Positions 17,420 to 25,923 are shown, counted from the first letter of the stretch. The stretch is 51,169 nt of DNA from JBKPNX01 sp046732855 (GCA_046732855.1 JBKPNX010000005.1:1-51169); one strand, 5' to 3'. Notes: generated from the letters alone by a model not told the origin. Made by a program: numbers and translations.

Positions 17420-17504
17420 GGCGGTCAGGGTCAGGCGGGAGAATTTCTGTTCCGCTGCTGCCGTGCCGTTCGCTGATGCGGAAACTTTCTGCTGCCGTTG
17501 CCAT

Positions 17505-18017
17505 TTCGCCCCCTTTTGAGCAACCGCCGCTATTGCCCGTAGAGGTCCTCACGGACCGTGCAGCACCCAATCGATTCAGCCTGCACGATCGGCGAGGCGC
17601 CGCTTGCGATCACCAGACCCTGGCCCCGCGATGGTGCTTGTCTTCGCCATCTATGACCTTGGATGGCGGGTACACGAGCAGGGTAGATCATCCTCGACCG
17701 GTCGAGCCGCCCGATCCTTGATCTGGATTAAGATTTGGCTCGTCCTATCTCGTCAATAGCACTCGGCAGCCGAGCGTCGAGGCTGGCGTCTTTCGTCTCC
17801 GCCTCGGTTCAAGCAAACCGCCAGCTCCGGGTGCGACACAATACATGTTTTATCGCCCGCATCGTCTTCGAGACCCTCTTCATTGCGGTCGCTCCGGCCC
17901 TGCTACGGGAGCGCCGTGGTATGACACGCGCAGACCAAAGTTACCAGGGGCGGGCGCACCGCCGCGGATATCTCGGGTTCAGCAAGCTCGTGCCGACCTG
18001 CCCCTGGACGCGCTTGG
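17505..18017. other. Intergenic region upstream of the arginine module
   Basis: About 510 bases between the DUF1269 gene and the arginine permease, both leftward. I find no credible gene in six frames. It contains the FNR/ANR-like box listed separately and an AT-richer stretch around 17725-17760, so it probably carries the promoter of the arginine deiminase operon. Confidence 0.5.
17718..17731. promoter_or_regulatory. FNR/ANR/FixK-like box upstream of the arginine deiminase operon
   Basis: TTGAT-CTGG-ATTAA matches the FNR/ANR consensus TTGAT-N4-ATCAA with a single mismatch. In Pseudomonas the arginine deiminase operon is a classical ANR target, induced by oxygen limitation. The site lies roughly 215 bases from the preferred permease start (17504) and about 300 from the conservative one (17419), rather far for an activator at -41, so an upstream transcription start is needed. 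A chance match is possible. Confidence 0.45.
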
Positions 18018-18542
18018 TCAGGCGGTGCTCGGCGCCGTGTCGCCCAAAGCCTCGCGCAAGCGCTTTTCCCGATCTTCCGGGAGCGACGTCTTGAGCACGC
18101 GGCCTTTGTACTTGGCCACCTTCGGCAGCACCTTGTCCGCCGTGACCTTCTGCACCAGGAGGAACAGGGCCGACGAGTTCGGCTTGATTGTGCCGCCGAG
18201 CTCTTTGATGAAATCATCAGGGATGCCGTAGTCGCTGAGCTTGCCGGCGAGCGCGCCGCTCGCTGCGCCCAAACCGGCGCCCAGCGCCATGCCCGCGAGC
18301 GGGTTCAGGAACAAGAGCCCGATCAGCGTGCCCCAGAGAGCGCCCGACGTGCCGCCGGCGAGCGCGCCCGTTTTGACCAGAGGCATCGCCTGGTGCAGGT
18401 GAATCTCGCCATCGGGGGAGCGGACGACCACGCACGCGTCCTTGAGCTCGATCAGGTACTCCTTCTGCAGCGCGGTCAGCTCGGTGAGCGCCCGGTCAGC
18501 GGTCGTAGGATCGTCGAACGCCACGCAAATCAGGTCTGCCAT
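18018..18542 (-). CDS. DUF1269 domain membrane protein
   Basis: A 174-residue protein of the DUF1269 family, whose molecular role is unknown. The N-terminal soluble part (residues 1-55) looks ferredoxin-like. A glycine/alanine-rich hydrophobic hairpin (about 57-98, G-A-L-A-G-G-T-S-G-A-L-W-G-T-L-I-G) is the hallmark of the family and resembles glycine-zipper membrane segments. A C-terminal soluble domain contains N-S-S-A-L-F-L-L-V, also typical. The ATG at 18540-18542 follows GGAGGG with good spacing. It is flanked by gaps of 500-700 bases on both sides and appears to be a single-gene unit. Expression under stress has been described for relatives, but nothing here proves it. Confidence 0.9.
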   Translation of the reverse strand: MADLICVAFDDPTTADRALTELTALQKEYLIELKDACVVVRSPDGEIHLHQAMPLVKTGALAGGTSGALWGTLIGLLFLNPLAGMALGAGLGAASGALAGKLSDYGIPDDFIKELGGTIKPNSSALFLLVQKVTADKVLPKVAKYKGRVLKTSLPEDREKRLREALGDTAPSTA

Positions 18543-19259
18543 GATTCCCTCCTGTTCCTCTCCAGCGCCAAGCGGCCGCTGGTGTTGCCGTTCCTGGACA
18601 GCCGCCCGTGGATCCGGTGATCGAACTCCGCAGGACCCGACGAACAGCTAGGTCCCCTGCAGTGTTGACCTCCCTGATCAAGCCGTCATCGTGGCTGATC
18701 GCTCCAGGCGATGACGGGGAGACGCCGACCCACACTCGGCAACCACCTGTACGGGCCACAACGGTCCGATCGCGCCAGATGTCAGGGCGACGGTCTCCTG
18801 CATCGATCGATGCCGATGGTCCTGGTCCCGGGTATGCCCTCAGGCGGCCGGCATCTGTCGCTGATCCACCTCCCTGCGGGCAGCTCTCTGTAGCCTGTCT
18901 CAAGCGGCGTCCCACCGACAGGTGCTCGCTTCTAACCTCACCGCCTTCGACAGGTCAATCGCGGGCGCCAGGTACTCGAACGGTCGTGAGGTATCGTGCT
19001 GGTGCGGCTTTTTCAGGCGGCGGCTGCGTCTGGTGCTGGGTCAGCGGTCCGGAGGCAAAGCCGCGGCGGCTCGGCCCAATCGGGCGCCGCGGGTTCGACC
19101 TCAGCAACTACTCCGCCTCGCCCACGCGCCGGGCCGAGCTCTTCCTCGATCCGCCGCCGCTCGTTCAGTGGCCTGGCGCTTCGCTATGCCGCTGATTGTC
19201 AGGCGCAGACTGGTGCATCCCCCGCGCCGACGTCGTGGGAAGCTGGAACGTCGGCGTGC
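18543..19259. other. 717-base intergenic stretch without a recognised gene
   Basis: No open frame in this stretch has both a plausible start and protein-like composition. On the minus strand around 19011-19180 about 55 codons are open and rich in Glu, Pro and Ala, but they have no start codon and match no family I know, so a decayed gene end is possible. The right part carries the promoter side of nothing obvious, because the Dpp/DUF1028 operon ends at 19260. The left part holds the DUF1269 promoter. Confidence 0.4.
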
Positions 19260-19997
19260 TCAGGCCGAGCCGCCGCCGCCCGGCCGGTACGGCGGTGGGG
19301 TCAGCAGCATGGCGCCGACCTGCTCGGGCAGGTTGCCCAGAGGATTGGCGCGGGTCGGCATGCCCACGATGAACGGCAGATACTGGTGGCGCGCGACCTC
19401 GAACACGCGCCGCAGCTCGGCGACGGGATGGCGGTGCTCGTCGACCCGCAGGTCGAGGTAGGGATACTCCTCCTGGTGCACGACCTTGAGCGCCGCCGAC
19501 TGGCGTCCGCGCTTGTCGCCGCCCGCTGTCTGACCGGCCTCGAGCACGGTCAGCAGCCGCTCGGGCAGGTCCAGAGCTACGGTCCGCTCGAAGGCTTCGG
19601 CCATGGCTTGGATGGTCGGCTCGCCGACCAGCATGTTTCCCTGGACCGCGTAATCGGCCCCGGTGATGTGACCGAACCAGGCGGTGCAGTTCTTGCCGCT
19701 CCAGGCAGCGCTGTGGCCGTTGCGGTCGACCAGCCCGACCTGGCGCACGTCACGCCCTGGATCGTCGGCGATCAGCTTGTCCAGCGCAGCCTCGGCGCTC
19801 AGGCCCTCGGCGAGCAGCCTGATGCCGTCGATGCCAAGATAGGGATTGACCCAGGACTGGGTGGATACGGCGCCGATGCCCGCGCGCAGGAACGGGCAGA
19901 TACCGCCCACCCCCGGCACCGCCGTCGAGACCGCGACGCCGAACATGCCGGTCCGGGGGCAACGGGCCGCGATCGAGAAGGTGCTGAGCTCGAGCAT
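19260..19997 (-). CDS. DUF1028 family protein (putative Ntn-hydrolase-like)
   Basis: A 245-residue protein of the DUF1028 family. The N-terminus M-L-E-L-S-T-F-S-I-A-A-R-C-P-R-T-G, then G-V-A-V-S-T-A-V-P-G-V-G, is the defining pattern. In this family the conserved Thr-Phe-Ser region near the start and the fold suggest an N-terminal-nucleophile-type amidohydrolase, but the reaction is not established. The ATG at 19995-19997 follows GGGAGGAA. It is the last gene of a dipeptide-transporter operon, 46 bases after the second ATPase. That placement suggests a role in processing an imported peptide or amide, which is inference. No signal peptide is visible, so it is likely cytoplasmic. Confidence 0.9.
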   Translation of the reverse strand: MLELSTFSIAARCPRTGMFGVAVSTAVPGVGGICPFLRAGIGAVSTQSWVNPYLGIDGIRLLAEGLSAEAALDKLIADDPGRDVRQVGLVDRNGHSAAWSGKNCTAWFGHITGADYAVQGNMLVGEPTIQAMAEAFERTVALDLPERLLTVLEAGQTAGGDKRGRQSAALKVVHQEEYPYLDLRVDEHRHPVAELRRVFEVARHQYLPFIVGMPTRANPLGNLPEQVGAMLLTPPPYRPGGGGSA

Positions 19998-20043
19998 GCG
20001 CGTTCCTCCCTCCCTCGTTACCGCGCGACGGCTTCCTTCATCG

Positions 20044-20874
20044 TCACCGCGCGACTGTCTCCATGGTCCTTCGCTCCCGCACTCTCGCGGCGTCCGGGTC
20101 CGGCACGGCATCCAGAAGAGCCCGCGTATAGCTGTCCCTGGGACAGGAGAAGATCTGCTCGCTGGAGCCGGTCTCCACGATGTGGCCGAGATGCATCACG
20201 GCGACCCGGTCGCTGATGTAGCGAATCACGCCCAGATTGTGGCTGATGAACATGTAGGTGAGCCCGAGTTCCCGCCGCATCTCTCTGAACAGGTTGAGGA
20301 TCTGCGCCTGCACCGAGACATCGAGCGCCGAGGTCGGCTCGTCGGCCAGGACCAGCGACGGACGCAGGATGATCGCCCGGGCGATTGCGGCGCGCTGGCG
20401 CTGCCCGCCCGAGAGCTGGTGCGGATAGCGTTGCATGAAGCTGGCATTCAGGCCGACCAACTCGAGCGTCTCGGCGACCCGCCGGCGACGGCTCTGGCGC
20501 GTGCCGACGTCGTGGACCTCGAGCGGCGCCATCAGCGCGGTTCCGACCGAATGGCGCGGGTTGAACGAAGCGGTCGGGTCCTGGAAGACCACCTGCATGC
20601 GCCGGCGCATCGCCCGCAACTCACGGCCGCCGAGCCTCGCGATGTCGCGGCCCTCGAACAGCACGCGCCCGCTGCTCGGTCGCAGCAGGCAAAGAATGAT
20701 GCGCAACAGCGTCGACTTGCCGGAGCCCGATTCGCCGACGATGCCGAGCGTCTCGCCGGGCGCGACCTCGATGTCGACCTGATTCAGCGCACGGGCCCGG
20801 GGGCGGCGCCAGAACCACTCGCCGCTGTCGAAGGTCTTCGAGACGTTCTGTACCGCGACCAGGGCCTCAGGCAC
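20044..20874 (-). CDS. dppF: Dipeptide/oligopeptide ABC transporter ATP-binding protein (DppF-like)
   Basis: A 276-residue ABC ATPase. Walker A is G-E-S-G-S-G-K-S-T, the signature L-S-G-G-Q-R-Q-R, Walker B L-V-L-A-D-E-P, with the H-loop in F-I-S-H-N-L. The sequence order and the R-V-x-V-M-x-L-G-x-I-V-E-x-G C-terminal segment are typical of DppF/OppF, but the extended Opp C-terminal domain is short. It starts at GTG 20872-20874, overlapping the dppD stop by eight bases, which makes it translationally coupled. It pairs with the upstream ATPase to energise import through the DppB/DppC channel. Confidence 0.95.
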   Translation of the reverse strand: MPEALVAVQNVSKTFDSGEWFWRRPRARALNQVDIEVAPGETLGIVGESGSGKSTLLRIILCLLRPSSGRVLFEGRDIARLGGRELRAMRRRMQVVFQDPTASFNPRHSVGTALMAPLEVHDVGTRQSRRRRVAETLELVGLNASFMQRYPHQLSGGQRQRAAIARAIILRPSLVLADEPTSALDVSVQAQILNLFREMRRELGLTYMFISHNLGVIRYISDRVAVMHLGHIVETGSSEQIFSCPRDSYTRALLDAVPDPDAARVRERRTMETVAR

Positions 20875-21937
20875 GGCCGCTCTCCAACAGCCAGCAGCGG
20901 GCAGCGTGGTCGGGGCCGACCGGCAAATCGGGTGGCTCCGCGGCGCAGCGCTCGAAGCGATGCGGGCAGCGCTCGGCGAAGCGGCAGCCTCTCGGGAGAT
21001 CCCACGGCGATGGAATCTGGCCGCGGATCGACACCAGCTCCCCCTGCACCGTTCGCGCCGTCGGCGTCGAGCGCAACAGCGCCTGGGTGTACGGGTGACC
21101 GGGCCTGGCGAACACGTCTGCGACCGAGCCATGCTCCACGATCACGCCGGCGTAGATGACGTAGACCCAGTCGCACAGCTCGGCCACCACGCCGAGATCG
21201 TGGGTGATGAACAGGATCGCGGTACCGTGGCTGTCGCGAATCTCACGCAGCAGCGTCAGCACCTGGGCCTGCACCGTGACGTCGAGCGCCGTAGTCGGCT
21301 CGTCGGCGATCAGCAGCTCGGGGCCGAGCGCCAGGCCCATCGCGATCATCGCCCGCTGCTGCATGCCGCCCGAGAACTGATGAGGGTATTCCCGGGCCCG
21401 CTGCTCGGGCGAGCGCAAATGGACGTCCCGGAGCAGGTCGACCGCTTTGGCCTTCGCCGCCTGCCATGCGGTCTGCCGGTGCAGGACGTAGGGCTCGCCC
21501 ACCTGCCTGTCGATGCGCAGCACGGGGTTGAGCGCGCGCAGGGCGTCCTGCGGGATGAGGGCGATGCGATCGCCGCGCAGCGACCGGCGCTCCGCCTCGG
21601 ACAGATTGAGGATCGACCTGCCCGACAGGCGGATGTCGCCGGAAGCCGGACGTATGCCGCGCGGCGTGAGGCCGAGCACGGCGAGGGCGGTCATGGTCTT
21701 GCCGCTGCCGGATTCGCCGATCAGGCCGACGATCTCGCGCGGCCAGACCTCGAGGCTAACCCGATCGATGATTCGTCCGACGCCGCGTCGTCCGGCATGC
21801 TCGAGAGTGAGCGCCTCGATCTGGAGCGCTGGCGTGGCGCCCGGCAGCGCATGCGGCCCGCCGCGGCCGCACGTCTCAGTCCCTGAGATGCGGGTCGAAC
21901 AAGTCACGTAGCCCGTCGCCAAGCAGGTTGAAGCCAA
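20867..21937 (-). CDS. dppD: Dipeptide/oligopeptide ABC transporter ATP-binding protein (DppD-like)
   Basis: A DppD/OppD-type ATPase of up to 356 residues. Walker A is G-E-S-G-S-G-K-T, signature F-S-G-G-M-Q-Q-R-A-M-I-A, Walker B L-L-I-A-D-E-P-T-T-A-L-D, and the C-terminal cysteine-containing oligopeptide-transporter region reads G-C-R-F-A-E-R-C-P-H-R-F-E-R-C, as in family members that bind an iron-sulfur cluster. The start is uncertain: ATG at 21937 adds a 35-residue non-conserved leader overlapping dppC by 62 bases, and GTG at 21907 is an alternative. Conserved sequence begins near L-Q-I-E-A-L-T. It lies between dppC and dppF in a coupled operon. Confidence 0.93.
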   Translation of the reverse strand: MASTCLATGYVTCSTRISGTETCGRGGPHALPGATPALQIEALTLEHAGRRGVGRIIDRVSLEVWPREIVGLIGESGSGKTMTALAVLGLTPRGIRPASGDIRLSGRSILNLSEAERRSLRGDRIALIPQDALRALNPVLRIDRQVGEPYVLHRQTAWQAAKAKAVDLLRDVHLRSPEQRAREYPHQFSGGMQQRAMIAMGLALGPELLIADEPTTALDVTVQAQVLTLLREIRDSHGTAILFITHDLGVVAELCDWVYVIYAGVIVEHGSVADVFARPGHPYTQALLRSTPTARTVQGELVSIRGQIPSPWDLPRGCRFAERCPHRFERCAAEPPDLPVGPDHAARCWLLESGRA

Positions 21938-22736
21938 GCACGCACAGGAACATCGCCATGCCGGGCACGATGCCGAGCCACGGCGCCTGCGCCATGAAGC
22001 CGCGGCCGGTGTTCAGCATGTTGCCCCAGGAGGGCTCCGGGGGCTGCGCGCCAAGGCCGAGAAAGCTGAGCGCCGACTCGAGCAGGACGGCATAGGCGAA
22101 GGCGACGGCCGCTTCGACCAGCAAGGGCGTGACCACGTTCGGCAGGATCTCGCGCACCAAAATCCGCCCGTCGGACATGCCGATCGAGCGCGCCGCCTCG
22201 ACGTATTGCTGGCGCAGCACGCTCTGGGTCGCGGCGCGGGCGAGGCGCGAGAATCCCGGGATGAAAATGATCCCGATCGCGACCATCGCGTTCAGGATAC
22301 TGGTGCCGAGGCTCGCCATCAGGATCACCGCGAGCAGGATCGCCGGGAACGAGAACAGGAGCTCCATCAAGCGCATCAGCACCATGTCGATCAGACCGCC
22401 GAAGTAGGCGGCGACGATCCCGATCACCGTGCCGCCGATCAGACCGACGCCGACCGCGACCAGCGCCACCTCGACCGAGATGCGCGCCGCGTGAACGGTG
22501 CGCGAGAGCACGTCGCGACCGAGCTCGTCCGTCCCAAGCCAGTGCGCAGGGCTCGGCCCCTGGAGCATGACCGCGACGTCGAGATCGTAGGGCGAATAGG
22601 GTGTGAGCCAATCGGCGAACAGCGCGGCTATCAGGACGCAACTCACCAGAAACCCGCCGATCAGCAGTAGGCCATAGCGGCGCCAGACGATGCCGCGCCC
22701 GGCGCGGCGTTCGACGGGCAGCGCCGCGATGCTCAT
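21876..22736 (-). CDS. dppC: Dipeptide/oligopeptide ABC transporter permease (DppC-like)
   Basis: A 286-residue inner-membrane permease. An N-terminal helix (about 23-43) precedes the OppC/DppC N-domain pattern P-Y-S-P-Y-D-L-D and H-W-L-G-T-D-E-L-G-R-D-V-L-S-R, the strongest DppC signature. Five further helices contain the ATPase-contacting EAA loop E-A-A-R-S-I-G-M-S-D. It forms the channel with DppB. Its start overlaps the dppB stop by four bases. The C-terminus ends with the usual G-D-G-L-R-D-L-F-D-P-H-L-R. Confidence 0.96.
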   Translation of the reverse strand: MSIAALPVERRAGRGIVWRRYGLLLIGGFLVSCVLIAALFADWLTPYSPYDLDVAVMLQGPSPAHWLGTDELGRDVLSRTVHAARISVEVALVAVGVGLIGGTVIGIVAAYFGGLIDMVLMRLMELLFSFPAILLAVILMASLGTSILNAMVAIGIIFIPGFSRLARAATQSVLRQQYVEAARSIGMSDGRILVREILPNVVTPLLVEAAVAFAYAVLLESALSFLGLGAQPPEPSWGNMLNTGRGFMAQAPWLGIVPGMAMFLCVLGFNLLGDGLRDLFDPHLRD

Positions 22737-23689
22737 TGGCCCGCTCTCGCATGCACCTGACGCGGATCGAGGATCGAGCCGATCAGGTCAACCAGCATAT
22801 TGGCGGTCAGGACGACCACGGTGATGACCAGGGCGGCAGCGAGCAGCACCGGATAGTCGCGGTTGATGATCCCGACCAGCACCAGCGACCCGATGCCCGG
22901 CAGCAGGAACATGTCCTCGATGATCACCACGCCGCCGAAGAGGAAGCCAAATTCGACGGCGCCGACCGTGAGGAAAGGAATCAGGGCGTTACGCATCGCA
23001 TGCCGCCAGATCACCACGCCAGGTGGCGCACCCTTGGCGCGCGCGGTCCTGATGTAATCGGAGCTCAGCACCTCGAGCACCGAGGCGCGCATGATGCGCA
23101 GCAGCAGGGCCGAGGAGACGACGCCCAAGGAGAGGGCGGGCATGACCATCATCTCGAGGTTTCGCAAGGGATTGTCGACGAACGGCACGTAGCCGCCGGC
23201 TGGCAGCCAGCGCAGGGTCAGCGCGAACAGGAGGATCAGGAGCGTGGCGAGCCAGAAGTTAGGAATCGCGCCCATCACGGTTGCCAAGATAGTGATGAAG
23301 GCATCCGTCTTGCGCTGATGGAAGTAGGCGGCGAGCGCGCCGAGCGGCACGGCGATCAGATTGGCGACCAGGAAGGCGAGCGCTGCGAGCTCGAGGGTCA
23401 CGGGCAGACGGGCGAGCAGCTCCGGGCCGACCGGTACGTGGTTCTGGAACGAACTGCCGAACTCGCCCCGCAGCACGCCACTCAGCCACGCGAAGTACTG
23501 CACGTGCAGCGGCCGGTCGAGGCCGTGCTGGTGCTCGAACCGGGCGATCGCCTGGGGCGTGGCGTCGATGCCGAGCGCCGCCTTGGCGGCGGAGCCCGGC
23601 ACCACGTTGATCGCGATGAACAGGACGAGCGAAGCCGCGATCAGGGTCGGGACGAACGCCAGCAGCCGGAACGCGATCAACCTCAGCAT
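22733..23689 (-). CDS. dppB: Dipeptide/oligopeptide ABC transporter permease (DppB-like)
   Basis: A 318-residue inner-membrane permease of the DppB/OppB type: first helix at residues 9-30, then the periplasmic region with G-L-D-R-P-L-H-V-Q-Y and R-G-E-F-G-S-S, both family hallmarks. The C-terminal helices carry the EAA-like loop R-T-A-R-A-K-G and the conserved G-x-V-I-I-E segment (G-G-V-V-I-I-E-D-M-F). The ATG at 23687-23689 begins exactly at the family N-terminus (M-L-R-L-I-A-F-R-L). Open sequence further upstream is not in the coding frame of the binding protein. It follows the binding-protein gene after 65 bases that include a perfect 16-base palindrome. Confidence 0.96.
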   Translation of the reverse strand: MLRLIAFRLLAFVPTLIAASLVLFIAINVVPGSAAKAALGIDATPQAIARFEHQHGLDRPLHVQYFAWLSGVLRGEFGSSFQNHVPVGPELLARLPVTLELAALAFLVANLIAVPLGALAAYFHQRKTDAFITILATVMGAIPNFWLATLLILLFALTLRWLPAGGYVPFVDNPLRNLEMMVMPALSLGVVSSALLLRIMRASVLEVLSSDYIRTARAKGAPPGVVIWRHAMRNALIPFLTVGAVEFGFLFGGVVIIEDMFLLPGIGSLVLVGIINRDYPVLLAAALVITVVVLTANMLVDLIGSILDPRQVHARAGQ

Positions 23690-23730
23690 GCGCGACAATC
23701 CGTTTCGCGAGCCGGCGTTCTGTCCGATCT

Positions 23731-23746
23731 CCCTGGCCGGCCAGGG
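23731..23746. repeat. Perfect 16-base palindrome between the binding-protein gene and dppB
   Basis: CCCTGGCCGGCCAGGG is fully self-complementary and lies in the 65-base gap after the binding-protein stop. Hairpins at this position in binding-protein-dependent transporter operons often protect the upstream message and lower expression of the permease genes. No T-run follows, so it is not a full intrinsic terminator. Confidence 0.45.
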
Positions 23747-23754
23747 GTCGACGG

Positions 23755-25356
23755 CTATTCGAACCAGGCGTCCTTCAAGGTCTTCAGAAAGCCGGTCCGC
23801 ATTGGCTTGTAATTCTGCAGGTTCTTGGCGTGCGCGATCAGGATCCAGCCGTTGACCAGCGGCACGATGCCCATCTCCTCGAGCGAGAGCTCCTGCATCT
23901 GGCGATACAGTTGCTTGCGCTCGTCCTGGGTGGCCGCGGCCTTCGCCCGCTCGAGGATGGCGTCCATCTCCTTGCTGCACGACTTCTGCACGTTGATCGC
24001 CATGCCGCACTTGTAGTTGTTGGTCACGAAGTCGTCCGGATCGGCAAGCGGGCTCAGCCAGTACATCGTGGTGATGTCGAAGTTGCTGGTGCTCCAGACC
24101 TCGTCCCAATAGCGCGGGATCTCCATGGTACCGATCGTGGTCTTGATCCCGGCCGCCTGGAGGTTGGCCTGGATGATCGGCGCCATGGCGACCATCGCCG
24201 GAAACGACGAGGCGATGGTCATCGAGGTCTCGAACCCGTCAGGAAGGCCGGCCTCGGCCAGGAGTTGCTTGGCTTTGGCGGGGTCGCCGCGGGGCGAGAA
24301 GTAGTCGAGGTCGGCGTACCCCCAGTTCCATTGCGGAATGACGCCGCCGAGAATCGGCGTCGCCTGGCCGAAGAACGCGCCGGTGACCAGCGCCTGGCGA
24401 TCGATCGCATGGGCTACCGCCTGGCGGACCTTCGGGTTGTCGAGCGGCGGTTTCGTGTTGTTGGGCAGGAGCCAATAGTAACGGGATCCTTCGATGGTCT
24501 TGCCGACCAGATCCGGATTGCTTTGGATGGTCGCCCAGTCCTTGGGTGGGATCTCGTTGGAAAAGTTGACCACGCCGGACATGACGGCGTTGGTCAGCGC
24601 CGTGATGTCGGAGATGATGCGGTATTCCATGGCGTCGAAGTAAGGCTTGCCCTCCTCGTAGTAGTTTGGGTTGCGCTCGAACTTGATGGCGCTGCGGGGC
24701 TGGTAGCTCACGAACTTGAACGGCCCGCTGCCGATCGGCTGAGCGTTCAGGTCATGCCCCGACTCGACCAGCTTCTTCGGCACGATCGAAGAGCCGGGGA
24801 AGGCCATGTAGATCAGGAACGGCCCGGTGACCTGGCGCAGCTTGAACCTGACCGTCAGGGGATCGACGACCTCCACCTCGTCGATGGTCTCGACCTGCGA
24901 GCCGTAGGAGTAGCCGGAGTCCGGCGCGCGCAGCCGGTCGAAGCTGAACTTGACGTCCTCCGCCGTGAGCGGGTCACCGTTGTGGAAGGTGACGCCGTCC
25001 CGCAGCTTGAAGGTGTACTCCTTGCCGTCAGAAGACATTTCATAGGACTCGGCAAGGCCGGGGACCGGATTAGCGTCGGGATCCAGCAGCATCAAGGTCG
25101 AGTACACCTGCTCGATCACGACGTGGGACATGCCGCTCGGCCCCCGCACCGGATCGAAACCGGCGGGATCAGCCGAGAATGCAGCGATCAGGGTACCGCC
25201 GCGCTGCTGCGCCATCGCGGGAATCGCCACCGAGCAGACCGCCATAGCAGCAATCAGGGCTGCGCCGGCCAGCGATCTCGAGCGGTTCCGGACCAACCGT
25301 ATCGTCGTCCGCCGCTGCGGACCAGCAATGGTCGGACCGATCGCCTCCGTCCCCAT
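23755..25356 (-). CDS. dppA: Extracellular substrate-binding protein of a dipeptide-type ABC transporter (SBP family 5)
   Basis: A 533-residue periplasmic binding protein. The N-terminus has a long positively charged lead (R-N-R-S-R-S), a hydrophobic core and an A-M-A-Q cleavage site near residue 49, consistent with Sec export. The mature part has the SBP_bac_5 pattern: L-A-E-S-Y-E-M-S-S-D-G-K-E-Y-T-F-K-L-R followed by G-V-T-F-H-N-G-D-P-L-T-A-E-D-V-K-F-S, and later N-P-K-V-R-Q-A-V-A-H-A-I-D-R. Start ATG at 25354-25356 after GGGGAG. It is the first gene of the operon with dppBCDF and DUF1028. Family 5 proteins bind peptides, nickel, opines or glycosides. Nothing visible fixes the ligand. Confidence 0.95.
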   Translation of the reverse strand: MGTEAIGPTIAGPQRRTTIRLVRNRSRSLAGAALIAAMAVCSVAIPAMAQQRGGTLIAAFSADPAGFDPVRGPSGMSHVVIEQVYSTLMLLDPDANPVPGLAESYEMSSDGKEYTFKLRDGVTFHNGDPLTAEDVKFSFDRLRAPDSGYSYGSQVETIDEVEVVDPLTVRFKLRQVTGPFLIYMAFPGSSIVPKKLVESGHDLNAQPIGSGPFKFVSYQPRSAIKFERNPNYYEEGKPYFDAMEYRIISDITALTNAVMSGVVNFSNEIPPKDWATIQSNPDLVGKTIEGSRYYWLLPNNTKPPLDNPKVRQAVAHAIDRQALVTGAFFGQATPILGGVIPQWNWGYADLDYFSPRGDPAKAKQLLAEAGLPDGFETSMTIASSFPAMVAMAPIIQANLQAAGIKTTIGTMEIPRYWDEVWSTSNFDITTMYWLSPLADPDDFVTNNYKCGMAINVQKSCSKEMDAILERAKAAATQDERKQLYRQMQELSLEEMGIVPLVNGWILIAHAKNLQNYKPMRTGFLKTLKDAWFE

Positions 25357-25566
25357 GTTTATGCTCCCCGATCCCGTTTGTTTGCCTCGCGAACAGTCAC
25401 GGTGGCACCGCGGCCAGCCCCGGTCAAGCGAGCCAGCGACCCTCTGCGATGAAGGGGTGGACGCGGGATCCGAACTTGGTCGCCGCGAACGCGCTGGAGG
25501 TTCTTGCAATCCCCTCTTGGCCACCAGAGACTGCGGCTTGGGGCTGGAGCGGGCGAGGCGACGTCG

Positions 25567-25923
25567 GTGTCGATCCAACTGAAGCGCGCCTACGATCCAG
25601 CGGCCGAGACCGACGGCTACCGCGTGCTGGTCGATCGGGTCTGGCCGCGGGGCATCGCCAAGGAAGCTCTCCAGATCGACGCTTGGCTCAAGGAGCTGGC
25701 GCCGAGCACCGGCCTGCGAAAATGGTTCCATCACGATCCGGCCAAGTGGGTCGAGTTCAAGAAGCGTTACGCCGGCGAACTCGAGCAGCAATCGGATGCG
25801 CTCCAGCAGCTAGCGGCGAGAGCCAGAACGGGCCGCGTCACCCTGGTCTTTGGCGCCAAGGACACCGAGCACAACAATGCGGTCGCGCTCAAGGAGCAGC
25901 TGGAGCGCCGGCTGGAGAGGTGA
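25567..25923 (+). CDS. DUF488 family protein
   Basis: A 118-residue small cytoplasmic protein of the DUF488 family (YeaO-like branch), with the signature I-Q-L-K-R-A-Y-D-P, then G-Y-R-V-L-V-D-R-V-W-P-R-G-I, W-L-K-E-L-A-P-S, and W-F-H-H-D-P-A-K-W. The function of the family is not established. The GTG at 25567-25569 is chosen because homologues begin right there (V-S-I-Q-L-K-R). An ATG 63 bases upstream would add an unlikely glycine/arginine-rich leader. It is divergent from the dpp operon and stands alone. Confidence 0.9.
   Translation: MSIQLKRAYDPAAETDGYRVLVDRVWPRGIAKEALQIDAWLKELAPSTGLRKWFHHDPAKWVEFKKRYAGELEQQSDALQQLAARARTGRVTLVFGAKDTEHNNAVALKEQLERRLER

Noticed and set aside
18608..19195. 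Open frame on the plus strand in the 18543-19259 gap
   Set aside because: Composition is Arg/Pro/Ser-rich, with no family motif and no ribosome-binding site, so it is not supported as a gene.
22733..24109. A longer DppB product of 458 residues
   Set aside because: The first 140 residues are the out-of-frame shadow of the binding-protein gene. DppB homologues begin at M-L-R-L-I-A-F (23689).
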